Source: CAIMUX01 sp964473865
GTDB lineage: Bacteria; Eisenbacteria; RBG-16-71-46; CAIMUX01
NCBI GenBank assembly: GCA_964473865.1
Contig: CAYYQN010000020.1
Span: 1-64,000 of the forward strand
Length of the DNA stretch: 64,000 bases
Direction: 5' to 3'
The position numbers and the translations under genes were made by a program. The notes under the pieces are model-generated. The model had not been told where the DNA came from and made no database searches. It was given only the letters and a program-made list of their open reading frames with translations. The first letter of the stretch is position 1, and each line of letters opens with the position of its first letter. Shown in pieces: positions 52,715 to 61,299 of the stretch.

Positions 52715-53980
52715 ATGCCGATCCTGCGTCGTCTACTCGTCGTTCTTCTCCTGCTCACCCTCGCTGGCGCGTCGGGCGCGTCAATCACCGGCAACCTCTC
52801 CCCGACCATCAAGGACCCGGGTGTGCCCTATGTGAACCCGCCCGTCCGCGTCAACGGCGACACCGTCGACGATCCGTTCGTCGTTCCAGGGTCTCTGCCT
52901 CAGACCGTCACCGGCACGACTGCCGGCTTCGCGAACGACTACGACGAGGTCTGTCCCTACAGCGGCTCGACTGCTCCGGATGTGGTCTACAGCTTCACGC
53001 TGACCAGTCCGTACACTCTCGCGATCAACATCGATCTCTGCTACAGCAGCTACGACACCAAGCTGTACGTCCACCAGGACGCGTCCACGCCGGGTGCCCC
53101 GTTTGCCTGCAACGACGACTACTACTTCGCCGCTCCCTGCTACACCTACTCCTCCTTCCTCGGGATGGTGCCGGTTGCGGTCGGCCACACGTACTACATC
53201 GTGATCGATGGCTACGGCTCCGCCAATGGCGCCTACTCCTGTCGGATCGACGATGGTGGGCTTGGAGAGTGGGTCGGCGCGTGCTGCTTCGCCGGCGGCG
53301 GTTGCAGCGTCGTGCTCGAACCTCACTGCACGGGGATCTGGCAGGGTCCGGGCACAACGTGCATCCCGAACCCGTGTGTGCCGCTGCCCCAGGTGGAGTG
53401 CCCGCCCGGCTCGCTGGTCGAGATTGAGGACAACGGCGGCTGCAACAGCACGCCGCACACCTTCCAGCCGATCCACCCGCAGGCTGAAGGCTGCGCCACG
53501 ATGTGCGGCACGGCCTGGGCCAACTACAACAGCCGGGACACGGACTGGTACCTGTCCTTCGGTACCGGAGAGACGATGACCGGAACTGCGGTAGGTGAGT
53601 TCGGGCTGCAATACCTCCTCATCTACGGCACCGATTGCGCCGCCCCGAGCTACTACCTCGCCACCGCCGATCCGGGCGTGCCGGTTACCCTGAGCTGCGT
53701 GGTGGATGACGGCGCCGAAGTCTGGAACTGGCTCGGCTGCGCCGTGTTCGCGAACTGGCCCGAGGGCGACTACGTGTTCGATGTCTGTGGCATTCAGGAC
53801 CCGCCGCCGCCGCCGGGTGCCTGCTGCGTCCTTGGTGCCTGCATGGTGGTCACGCCGGAGCTGTGCCAGTTCGCCGACGGCACGTTCATCGGTCCGGCGG
53901 TGCCGTGCGTCCCGGATCCGTGCCAGCCGGTCGCGATCGAGCGAAGGAGCTGGGGCGCTTTGAAGAGTCTGTACCGGTAG
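52715..53980 (+). CDS. Secreted Cys-rich protein with WG-K-YR tail (2)
   Basis: A 421-residue exported protein. Signal peptide about 1-22 (ending G-A-S-G-A-S). Two beta-sandwich-like blocks resembling bacterial pre-peptidase C-terminal domains (Y-D-T-K-L-Y-V-H; Y-Y-I-V-I-D-G-Y; D-T-D-W-Y-L-S-F) are interspersed with GACC Cys-rich repeats at about 190 and 370. The C-terminus is R-R-S-W-G-A-L-K-S-L-Y-R. ATG is immediately preceded by GAGGGAGA. Transcribed 120 bases after the first Cys-rich gene. Confidence 0.7.
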   Translation: MPILRRLLVVLLLLTLAGASGASITGNLSPTIKDPGVPYVNPPVRVNGDTVDDPFVVPGSLPQTVTGTTAGFANDYDEVCPYSGSTAPDVVYSFTLTSPYTLAINIDLCYSSYDTKLYVHQDASTPGAPFACNDDYYFAAPCYTYSSFLGMVPVAVGHTYYIVIDGYGSANGAYSCRIDDGGLGEWVGACCFAGGGCSVVLEPHCTGIWQGPGTTCIPNPCVPLPQVECPPGSLVEIEDNGGCNSTPHTFQPIHPQAEGCATMCGTAWANYNSRDTDWYLSFGTGETMTGTAVGEFGLQYLLIYGTDCAAPSYYLATADPGVPVTLSCVVDDGAEVWNWLGCAVFANWPEGDYVFDVCGIQDPPPPPGACCVLGACMVVTPELCQFADGTFIGPAVPCVPDPCQPVAIERRSWGALKSLYR

Positions 53981-54116
53981 TCCACGGACGCCCCCGCCGT
54001 GGCCGGGTTCGGGTTTCCCCGAAGCTGGCACCTCGCGCCGGCGGCTGCCGCGCCGGACCGTTCCGGCTTCTCGACCAGGAGACGAAGGTCAGGGCCGACT
54101 TTGGCGTCGGCGACTG

Positions 54117-54929
54117 TCATCGCGTCTTCCGCAGGACCGGCACCATCCGCCAGGCCGCGGTGTCATTGGTAAACGGAACGGTCGCCTGCATCGATCCGAA
54201 CACGGCGGCCAGTTCGTATCTCCCGGAGGCTGCCACCAGAGCCTTGAACTCATTTGCGGTGAAGCAGCGCTGGGGGGCGCGATCCTGGACGATGTTGGCG
54301 CCGTTGGGACCTTCGTATCGAAGGGTGACACTCACATCGGTGATCTGGGTGATGGGATCGAAGACATCACTCTCCGCACCCCAGGCAACGCTGACCTTCA
54401 CTCCGTCCCGCTCGCTGTGCCAGCTGTTCTGTGTCGAGGTTGCGGTTCGAAAGACATCTCTGGGATGGGCCATCTCGAGAACGTAGAGCCCGCCCGTTGT
54501 GAGGTGATCGGCTACGCACCTGAGGTGACGCAAGACGGCTTCATTGTCCAGAAGGTAGCTGCTCGAGTCCATGAGCAAGGTCGCCAGGTCATAGGCCTGG
54601 GGCAGCCGGAAATCAACCATGTCCGCGCAGACGCCATCGATTGGCGCCCCCTCCGCCCGTGCGGTCGCAAGCGCGTATTCCACCATATCCGGTACCAGAT
54701 CCAGGGCCGTGGCCCGAGTCCCTCGCCGGGCAAACTCTCTCGTATGCTGCGCCGGGCCAGCGGCCAGTTCCAGGAAACTGCGCGCGGCTTCTCCTCGATA
54801 CCGGCGGGACAGCTCTTCGAGGAAATCGCACTCCGCCGGGACGTTGCGAAAATCGAAGGCGATGTCGTAGATCCTGGAGAGCCTGTAGAACTCAGTGTGG
54901 TTTCGGACCGTCTCCGGTATGCCGTTCAT
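54117..54929 (-). CDS. SAM-dependent class-I methyltransferase
   Basis: A 270-residue cytoplasmic methyltransferase. Motif I is F-L-E-L-A-A-G-P-A-Q-H, motif II A-L-D-L-V-P-D-M, and motif IV D-L-A-T-L-L-M-D-S-S-S-Y; the latter part may hold substrate-specificity sheets. Substrate unknown. Start 54929 is preferred over 54947 because AAGGAG lies at eight bases. Convergent with the second Cys-rich gene and divergent from the barrel gene. Confidence 0.8.
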   Translation of the reverse strand: MNGIPETVRNHTEFYRLSRIYDIAFDFRNVPAECDFLEELSRRYRGEAARSFLELAAGPAQHTREFARRGTRATALDLVPDMVEYALATARAEGAPIDGVCADMVDFRLPQAYDLATLLMDSSSYLLDNEAVLRHLRCVADHLTTGGLYVLEMAHPRDVFRTATSTQNSWHSERDGVKVSVAWGAESDVFDPITQITDVSVTLRYEGPNGANIVQDRAPQRCFTANEFKALVAASGRYELAAVFGSMQATVPFTNDTAAWRMVPVLRKTR

Positions 54930-55343
54930 GACACTCTCCTTGCTCATGCTCGGGGGCAGGCAGACGTCTGCCGTTTGCCAGCCGTAACCAGCCGAGATCG
55001 GTACCGCCGGGCATCCGCGGGTCCGATGCAGCAGGAAGTCCTGCCGGTCCGATCGGGTCGCGCGCCGGACGCCGGATCACGCGGGGCTCCACGGCGAACC
55101 GGCTTCGTCAGAATCTCCTGAAAAGGAGCCGTCTTGTCAAACGCCGTAAATCGTGAACCGAACGACAGAGCTGAGAGCCAACAGGAAGTGGTCTCGGAAT
55201 TCGAATTGCGGATCTTCTCTCCGGCCGCCGCCGGTGACCGCAATCCGAGCGGCGCGGTGAGCGCGGTCACCGCGGGCGAGAAGAGCGCCGAGCCCGAAAG
55301 CGTCGTTGACCCTGTGCCCCTCCGCTACTACACTCGCCCCCGT
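54930..55343. other. Divergent intergenic region
   Basis: About 410 bases between the methyltransferase and the barrel gene. No gene recognised; a + strand promoter is at 55306-55334. An in-frame upstream extension of the barrel gene to 55134 lacks signal or coding character. Confidence 0.4.
55306..55334 (+). promoter_or_regulatory. Promoter predicting a leaderless transcript for 55344
   Basis: TTGACC (55306-55311), 17 bases, TACACT (55329-55334): 5 of 6 and 4 of 6. Only nine bases separate the -10 from the ATG at 55344, so transcription should begin at or next to the start codon. No Shine-Dalgarno is present. Confidence 0.5.
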
Positions 55344-56108
55344 ATGACCTTGCGCCTGCCGGTGCCGGGGCGGTTGGCTGCCGCGCCCTTTCTCTTCGGA
55401 GCGCTCCTCCTCGGGCGCCCCGACGGTGCGTGTGCGGAAACATCCCCTGCGAGGATTGCGCCCTCGGTCACCCTGCGCGCCGGCCTCAGCGTCTCCGAGC
55501 ACTACGGCACCGAAGAACGCGGACAGGAGTACGAGGTGCACAGCCGCCGGCGCAACAGCGCCGTGGCCTCGCTCTCGCTCCACCTGCCGGTAACGGAGCG
55601 GTTCGGCCTGCAGCAGGAGATCTGCTACGTCCGCAAGGGCTCCCGCCAGGACATCGGCGTGAAGATCCTTGAGATACCGACTACGCTGGATGTGACCTAC
55701 GACCTTGACTACATCGAGATCCCCGCGCTCCTGCGCTTCGAATGGCGGGCCTCGCGGCGACCGAGCCTTTACAGCCTATCCGGTGGGGCGCTCTCCCTCG
55801 TCGTCCACGATCGTTACCGGTTGCGCGGCGAAGTGAGCGACGGCGAGCAGACCGTCCCAATACGCGCCGACGCCGACATGCGCGAGGTGAGCGGCTTCGA
55901 CTTCAATTTCGTCTATGGTTTCGGCTCCGAGTTCGTTCTTTCCGGCCTCGACCTCGCGCTGGAGTATCGCTTCGCCATCGGCTGGAACGAGCTGCGGCTT
56001 CCCACCTACGCCTACGTCCCTTTCGGCGATGAGGAGATCCTGGTGGAGAACGCGCCGGTTCCGCTTCGCAACCAGAGCCACTGGCTGACCGTGGGGTACC
56101 GTTTCTAG
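55344..56108 (+). CDS. Small outer-membrane beta-barrel protein
   Basis: A 254-residue exported protein. Signal at about 1-28 (ending A-C-A-E). Strand-like alternation runs throughout (V-T-L-R-A-G-L-S-V; S-L-S-L-H-L-P; Y-I-E-I-P-A-L-L-R-F; L-E-Y-R-F-A-I-G-W) and the end is T-V-G-Y-R-F, a BAM-type terminal phenylalanine. PorT-like or OmpA-like barrel; the exact family is uncertain. It lacks a ribosome site and is probably leaderless. The next gene follows by ten bases, so they may be an operon. Confidence 0.72.
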   Translation: MTLRLPVPGRLAAAPFLFGALLLGRPDGACAETSPARIAPSVTLRAGLSVSEHYGTEERGQEYEVHSRRRNSAVASLSLHLPVTERFGLQQEICYVRKGSRQDIGVKILEIPTTLDVTYDLDYIEIPALLRFEWRASRRPSLYSLSGGALSLVVHDRYRLRGEVSDGEQTVPIRADADMREVSGFDFNFVYGFGSEFVLSGLDLALEYRFAIGWNELRLPTYAYVPFGDEEILVENAPVPLRNQSHWLTVGYRF

Positions 56109-56118
56109 GAGGCACTCG

Positions 56119-57627
56119 ATGCGCACCCGGCCGACCCGACTCCCGCTCCTTGTCGTCTTCTCGCTGGTCGCGAGCGCCCCGTCGGCGTGGAGCTTCGCCT
56201 ACTGGAACGAGACCCGCCACAGCGCCTCCCTCTCGGACGGGCGGATCGTCGTGCGCACGGAAAACCCGTCGGGTTCCGGCGCCAGCAACGCGCTTCTCTA
56301 CTCCACGGGCGTCGTGGAGGAGACGGCAATGTCGGCGGTCGCCGACGGGCCTTCCACGGTCGAGGCGGCGGCCCCCGGACCGACGACGCAGCGTCGCTAC
56401 TATGGGTTCCGCCACCTGCACGGAACCGAGATCGAGGTTCAGCCGGTGCGGCTCGCCGACGGGGCTGCGCCCGCCCCGGGCGGGCTGACGCGGATCGCGG
56501 TTGACCCCGCCAACGACCAGCTCTTCGGTTTGACGCATCTCGACCTTGTCGACTGCCGCGTGAGCTTCGACGGCACGCGCCTGCTGGCCGCGCTCCGCAA
56601 CAACGGCGGAGGCTTCCCGGTGAGCAGCGGCCTCACCTTCTACGGCTATCTCCTGGGGATCGCCGACCCCTCCGACGCCGACCCCGACACCGTCTTCGCC
56701 CTGCTCTACACCTACAACCAGCCGGGCATCATCAGCCCGGGCTTGTACAAGATCTTCGGGACCGGGCTGAGCGACCTGGTGAAGATCGGCGATGTCACGG
56801 CCACGATCGTCGCCTCCGAGAACACGCTCCTGCTCTCCTGTCAGCTGGCGAACCTTTACGGCGACCCTGACTTTGCCTCCTGGTTCGACCCGGTCGAGCG
56901 GCGCGTCTCGGTGGCTGGGTTCACGCAGAAGATCACGCTGGTCGGCGGCGCGCAGGAGGCCGATCGCACGCCGGGCGGCGACGCCTACCTGCGTGAGTTC
57001 GCGGTCGACCCGGGCGCGAACCAGTTGCCGTCGCTGCAGGGGATGCAGATTGTGGGCGTGGGGGCGAACGCCTTCGTGCAGGTGACCTACGCCGACGCCG
57101 ATGCACACTGCCCCGTGCTGTCCGAAGTGCGCTTCGACGGCGGTGCTTCCTACGCGATGCGTCCGCAGACGCTGGACTACTCCGGACCGGTCGTCTACCG
57201 ATCCGCGCCGGGGATCCCGCCGCTGGTGGGCGGCGGCTGGGTGACGGCGGTGGCGCGATTCAGCGACAACCAGTCCGACGTGGTGCAGACTCAGCTCTCC
57301 CTGACTGCAGCGCCGGGGGACCGGACGGAGGGTGCCGGCCTTTCCGGAGCGGCCCAACCGTCGGCCTGGTGTCTGCCAAATCCGTCGGGGGCCGAGGTGC
57401 AGTTCGGCTTGCGAAGCGAGAGCGCGCCGTTGCGTCAGGTACTCATCCTCGACGCGCGCGGCCGGCTGGTCCGTGTCTGCGCGCCGAGCGGCGCGGACGT
57501 GGCGGCGAACACCATCCGCTGGGACGGCCGAGACGCCGCGGGGCGCCCGGCGCCCGCGGGCTGCTACTTCTGGCGCATCGAGATGCCGGGAGGACCTCTG
57601 CGAGGCGCCCTCGTTCGCGTCCGCTGA
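56119..57627 (+). CDS. Exported protein with FlgD-like C-terminus
   Basis: A 502-residue secreted protein of unknown function. Signal about 1-25 (ending S-A-W-S-F). Residues 30-410 are beta-rich, with F-Y-G-Y-L-L-G-I-A-D-P and Y-L-R-E-F-A-V-D-P segments; no catalytic motif was recognised. The last 75 residues form a FlgD-type domain (L-P-N-P-S-G, L-D-A-R-G-R-L-V, I-R-W-D-G-R-D-A-A-G, G-C-Y-F-W). AGGAGG eight bases upstream. Cotranscription with the barrel gene is likely. Confidence 0.75.
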   Translation: MRTRPTRLPLLVVFSLVASAPSAWSFAYWNETRHSASLSDGRIVVRTENPSGSGASNALLYSTGVVEETAMSAVADGPSTVEAAAPGPTTQRRYYGFRHLHGTEIEVQPVRLADGAAPAPGGLTRIAVDPANDQLFGLTHLDLVDCRVSFDGTRLLAALRNNGGGFPVSSGLTFYGYLLGIADPSDADPDTVFALLYTYNQPGIISPGLYKIFGTGLSDLVKIGDVTATIVASENTLLLSCQLANLYGDPDFASWFDPVERRVSVAGFTQKITLVGGAQEADRTPGGDAYLREFAVDPGANQLPSLQGMQIVGVGANAFVQVTYADADAHCPVLSEVRFDGGASYAMRPQTLDYSGPVVYRSAPGIPPLVGGGWVTAVARFSDNQSDVVQTQLSLTAAPGDRTEGAGLSGAAQPSAWCLPNPSGAEVQFGLRSESAPLRQVLILDARGRLVRVCAPSGADVAANTIRWDGRDAAGRPAPAGCYFWRIEMPGGPLRGALVRVR

Positions 57628-57759
57628 CCGCGCTGGTCAAGGGCAGCCGACCGCGCCGGTCCGCGTCCGCCTCCCTGGGCCCCGGGTCCCGATCCGCGCA
57701 GCCCCCGTGGACTCGTCGGTTCCAAGCGGCTATCTGCTTCTGAAATCGAGCGTTCCGCG

Positions 57760-57788
57760 TTGACACCGCCCCACGGACATGAGATCAT
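57760..57788 (+). promoter_or_regulatory. Consensus -35, extended -10 promoter
   Basis: TTGACA (57760-57765), 17 bases, GATCAT (57783-57788) preceded by TGA: 6 of 6 and 4 of 6. It serves the run of three exported-protein genes from 57812. Confidence 0.55.
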
Positions 57789-57811
57789 GGAGACTCGTAC
57801 GGGGGCACTCC

Positions 57812-58597
57812 ATGAATCACCGACACCGGCGCACCGTCCACCGGACGGCCACTGCCCTGCTCCTCCTCCTGGCTGGGTCGCTCCTCGCCCCGAGCTCGGC
57901 GTTGGCCGAGTATCTCGTGGTCCCCGGCTCCTCCAAGAATGCCGTCCACCTGGAGATTGTCGGCCCATCCGCCTGGTCAGTCACGGCGGAGGTGCTGTCG
58001 CATCCTTCCTGGATGACCCGTCTGTCTCTCGGCTACGAGCCGCTCGAGTCCGGCCCGGGCGTGCTCATCACGTTTGACGTGGATCCGTCAGTGCGCCCGG
58101 GCGGAACCGGGACGCTCGTGCTGTCGTTGACGACGCGGGATCTGGGAGGGAAGAACGTGGTCGCCGGGAACGTGGCCGCCGAGAGCGGGGCCGGCCCCAT
58201 GCTCCGGCGGGTGCCGCTGCGTCTGGCGACCGCGGCCCCCCCAATGCAGCGCAGCTTCCGAATCGATGAGTGCTGCCTCCTCGCTTCCGGAATCGACGGG
58301 GCGATGGATGGGATCCCGAACCGTCCGGTTCTGCTCGGCTCCGCTCCCAATCCGTGGTGCGTCCGCACGGCCATCCGCTTTGGTCTGCCGGCGAGCGGCA
58401 GCGTGACGCTGCGCGTCTTCAACGTGGCCGGCAGCCTGCAGCGGGAGATCCGCGCGGCCAACCTCGCGCCGGGATATCACGAGATCCCGTGGGACGGGCG
58501 CGACCCGGACGGACGCCCGCTGCCGCCCGGTGTCTACTTCTACGCGTTGTCATCCGATCGGTGGGTGACCACAGGCAAGACGCTCCTTCTGCGGTGA
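57812..58597 (+). CDS. Exported protein with FlgD-like C-terminus
   Basis: A 261-residue secreted protein. Signal about 10-33 (ending A-L-A-E). Residues 35-155 are an Ig-like beta domain, and 175-261 a FlgD-type C-terminus (S-A-P-N-P-W, V-F-N-V-A-G, I-P-W-D-G-R-D-P-D-G, G-V-Y-F-Y). Function unknown. The start at 57812 has GGGGG upstream and fits the promoter. Heads a likely operon with the 890-residue hydrolase. Confidence 0.75.
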   Translation: MNHRHRRTVHRTATALLLLLAGSLLAPSSALAEYLVVPGSSKNAVHLEIVGPSAWSVTAEVLSHPSWMTRLSLGYEPLESGPGVLITFDVDPSVRPGGTGTLVLSLTTRDLGGKNVVAGNVAAESGAGPMLRRVPLRLATAAPPMQRSFRIDECCLLASGIDGAMDGIPNRPVLLGSAPNPWCVRTAIRFGLPASGSVTLRVFNVAGSLQREIRAANLAPGYHEIPWDGRDPDGRPLPPGVYFYALSSDRWVTTGKTLLLR

Positions 58598-58626
58598 ACG
58601 CCCGCGGGAGCATCGGGAGGTTCGGG

Positions 58627-61299
58627 GTGACGTCGCGCGGCGCACGGTGGTGGTGGCTCGGGATCGCGATGGTGTGCGTCATGCCCGGGATCGGTCCCGG
58701 TTCGGCGTGGGCGACCGACATCTATGAGACCGTGCCTCTGGGGCGGGATGCCTGCACGATCACCATCACCGGCGGCGACCTCGAGATGTGCGCCCCGCAG
58801 ACGGTCACCCTGGCCGCCCACCTGGAGTGCGGCCCGGAGTATGTACGGGTCCGGGATCCGGAGTGGTACCTGGACTCGGAATTCGCCGGCTCCGGGGACA
58901 CGGTGACGGTGGCGCCGCCGCCGGGCGTGCATGTTCTCACCGTGACCTGTGCGGCCTGCGAGGACCAGATCACCGTCACGGTGCGGGACGAGGGCAGTTG
59001 CCCGTGGATGCCGCGGTTGAACGCGCTCTTTGCCGATGACGAGACCGAGGCGAGCGCCGGTGTCTTCCTGCCGGTCTATGAGGGACCCATCACGCCCGAG
59101 ACGTTCGTGTACGCCAGGTACGCGATGCGACCGTTCGTGCTCTCCGCCGACGAGAGCCTCGCTTCGGGGCAGTTCCTTCTCGACGTGACCGGGGGGAACC
59201 TGCAGGTCTATCACGCCGACGGGTCGCTTCTGCCGGTCCCGGCCGGCTTCGACGTTTCCTCACTGCCCGAGACGCTGCTGGTCAACGCGACCGCTCCCGG
59301 AGAGGCGCGGGTGACCGCCAGCTATCAAAGCGGGCCTGCGCCGCCGCGCGGGAGGGAGGCCTACCAGGTCGGGGTCGACGAGGTCCGGATACGGGCCGGG
59401 GAATTCCCGGGCCTGGCCGGCCGGCCGCTGCCCAATTACCCCTTCTTCGAGTTCGTGGCCTCCGTGAACGACGACGAGATCTGGGGAGCGCTGGATCCCA
59501 CGCGGCACGCCGAGCGCCTCGGTTTGCCGTATCAGGCTTACGTGGTGGCCCATCGCACCCCGGCGCAGTGGGCGATCGACAACAGTCTGGTCGATGTGAG
59601 CGGCGGCCCCGAGAGTGGCACCGTCAACCCGGGCTCCATCTCCGGGAACACCCTGGCGCTCTGGACGACCGGGCTCGATCCCGGGACCATGGTCGGCCAG
59701 CCGTACGATGTCGTTTTCGATTTCGGACAGGACGGACATCTTGACCCCGGCGATCTGATCGACGGCCTGGACCTCTCTGAAGCCGGGGTATATGTCGTGG
59801 GCGACCTGAAGAACCCCGGGCCTTTCGCCACGAGCATGATCCAGTACAGCGGCGGGACCTGGCTGGGTCAACGCACCTACTATCCGGCCAACATTGCCGC
59901 CCTGGGCCAACTCCCGCTGGTGGTGATCAGCCACGGCAACGGCCACGACTACACCTGGTACGACTACCTGGGATACCACCTGGCGTCCTACGGCTATCTG
60001 GTGATGGCCCACCAGAACAACACCCAGCCGGGGATCGAGTCCGCATCCACGACGACGCTCACCAACACGGACTACCTCATCGGAAGTCAGGCCACCATCG
60101 GGGGCGGCGTTCTCAACGGTCACATCGATGCCCGGCACATCACCTGGATCGGCCACAGTCGGGGCGGCGAGGGAGTGGTGCGGGCCTATGATCGCGTCTA
60201 CGACGGCACCTATGTTCCGGTGAACTTCCACCTCGCCGACATCGTGCTCGTCAGCAGCATTGCGCCGACGGTGTACCTGGGCACGGTCGACACGAACCCC
60301 CACGAGGTGAACTATCACCTCCTCTTTGGAGCCGCCGACGGCGACGTCAACGGTGGCTGCGCCGTCGGCGATCGGCAGTCGCTCCGCATCGCCGAGGCGG
60401 CGAGAGGAAACGTCCAGGTCACGTACGTCCAGGGCGCCGGCCACAACGACTTCAACTGCTGTGGCTGGGCGGATGCCACCGGGCCGAACCTCATTGGCCG
60501 CGCCGAGGCCCAGGTCGTCGCTCGGAGCTACTTTCTCGCCCTGATCGACACCTATGTCCGGGGGAACCCGGCGACCCGCGACTACCTGACCCGGCTCTAC
60601 GCCGGCTTCCACCCCAGCGGCATCGCCCCGCAGGTTGTCTGCGCCAACACCTACCGGGATGCTCTCTCGACGGACCGCTTCGTGATCGACAACTACCAGA
60701 CGAGCACCGACCCGGGATCCAGCAGCTCCGGGGGAGCGGTCACCTATGATGTGGCCAACGTGTACGAGAACCGGCTCGACGACGGAAACCTGAATTTCAC
60801 CTGGAGCTCGTCGGATCCCATGAACGGCATGACCCGTTCGGACACCGGAGACCTCTATGCGGGTGGCGTCGTCTTCGACTGGACGGTGGGAGCCAGCGGC
60901 TTCTACAAGTTCGAGATCGTGCCGGACCAGCGCGATTTCCGCGGCCATCGGTATCTCTCGTTTCGCGCCTGTCAGGGCACGCGCCATCCCGAGACCGTGG
61001 CGTTGCAGGGTCCGCTGAGCTTCACCGTGACGCTGCAGGACGGGCAGGAGCGGCTGAGCTCGATCAACTTCGCCGGCCAGGGGTCCATCACCAGACCGTA
61101 CCAGCGGACGGGCCTGGGCACGGGCGCCGGCTGGGCCAATGAGTTCAACACCGTGCGTCTCCGGCTCTCGGACTTCGAAACCGACGGGTCGGGGATCGAC
61201 CTCGGCAATATCGTGGCGGTGCGATTCGAGTTCGGGGCCGCGTCCGGATCGGCGCGAGGCCGGATCGGCATTGACGATGTGGAGCTGGCACGACAATGA
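58627..61299 (+). CDS. Large secreted alpha/beta hydrolase
   Basis: An 890-residue exported enzyme. Signal about 1-28 (ending A-W-A-T). Beta domains at 30-330 precede a hydrolase core at 400-660 with oxyanion H-G-N-G-H, G-H-S-R-G-G-E elbow (S511), acid near G-A-A-D-G-D and G-A-G-H-N-D-F. A C-terminal beta domain at 690-890 may bind carbohydrate. Substrate unknown; the core resembles chlorophyllase/PHB-depolymerase-like enzymes. The GTG at 58627 has GGGAGG six bases upstream; a GTG at 58594 overlapping the previous stop is an alternative. Overlaps the next gene by ATGA. Confidence 0.78.
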   Translation: MTSRGARWWWLGIAMVCVMPGIGPGSAWATDIYETVPLGRDACTITITGGDLEMCAPQTVTLAAHLECGPEYVRVRDPEWYLDSEFAGSGDTVTVAPPPGVHVLTVTCAACEDQITVTVRDEGSCPWMPRLNALFADDETEASAGVFLPVYEGPITPETFVYARYAMRPFVLSADESLASGQFLLDVTGGNLQVYHADGSLLPVPAGFDVSSLPETLLVNATAPGEARVTASYQSGPAPPRGREAYQVGVDEVRIRAGEFPGLAGRPLPNYPFFEFVASVNDDEIWGALDPTRHAERLGLPYQAYVVAHRTPAQWAIDNSLVDVSGGPESGTVNPGSISGNTLALWTTGLDPGTMVGQPYDVVFDFGQDGHLDPGDLIDGLDLSEAGVYVVGDLKNPGPFATSMIQYSGGTWLGQRTYYPANIAALGQLPLVVISHGNGHDYTWYDYLGYHLASYGYLVMAHQNNTQPGIESASTTTLTNTDYLIGSQATIGGGVLNGHIDARHITWIGHSRGGEGVVRAYDRVYDGTYVPVNFHLADIVLVSSIAPTVYLGTVDTNPHEVNYHLLFGAADGDVNGGCAVGDRQSLRIAEAARGNVQVTYVQGAGHNDFNCCGWADATGPNLIGRAEAQVVARSYFLALIDTYVRGNPATRDYLTRLYAGFHPSGIAPQVVCANTYRDALSTDRFVIDNYQTSTDPGSSSSGGAVTYDVANVYENRLDDGNLNFTWSSSDPMNGMTRSDTGDLYAGGVVFDWTVGASGFYKFEIVPDQRDFRGHRYLSFRACQGTRHPETVALQGPLSFTVTLQDGQERLSSINFAGQGSITRPYQRTGLGTGAGWANEFNTVRLRLSDFETDGSGIDLGNIVAVRFEFGAASGSARGRIGIDDVELARQ

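Noticed and set aside
59260..61296. A 678-residue antisense frame opposite the secreted hydrolase
   Set aside because: No start site, signal or fold; the + strand gene has signal peptide, catalytic elbow and ribosome site.
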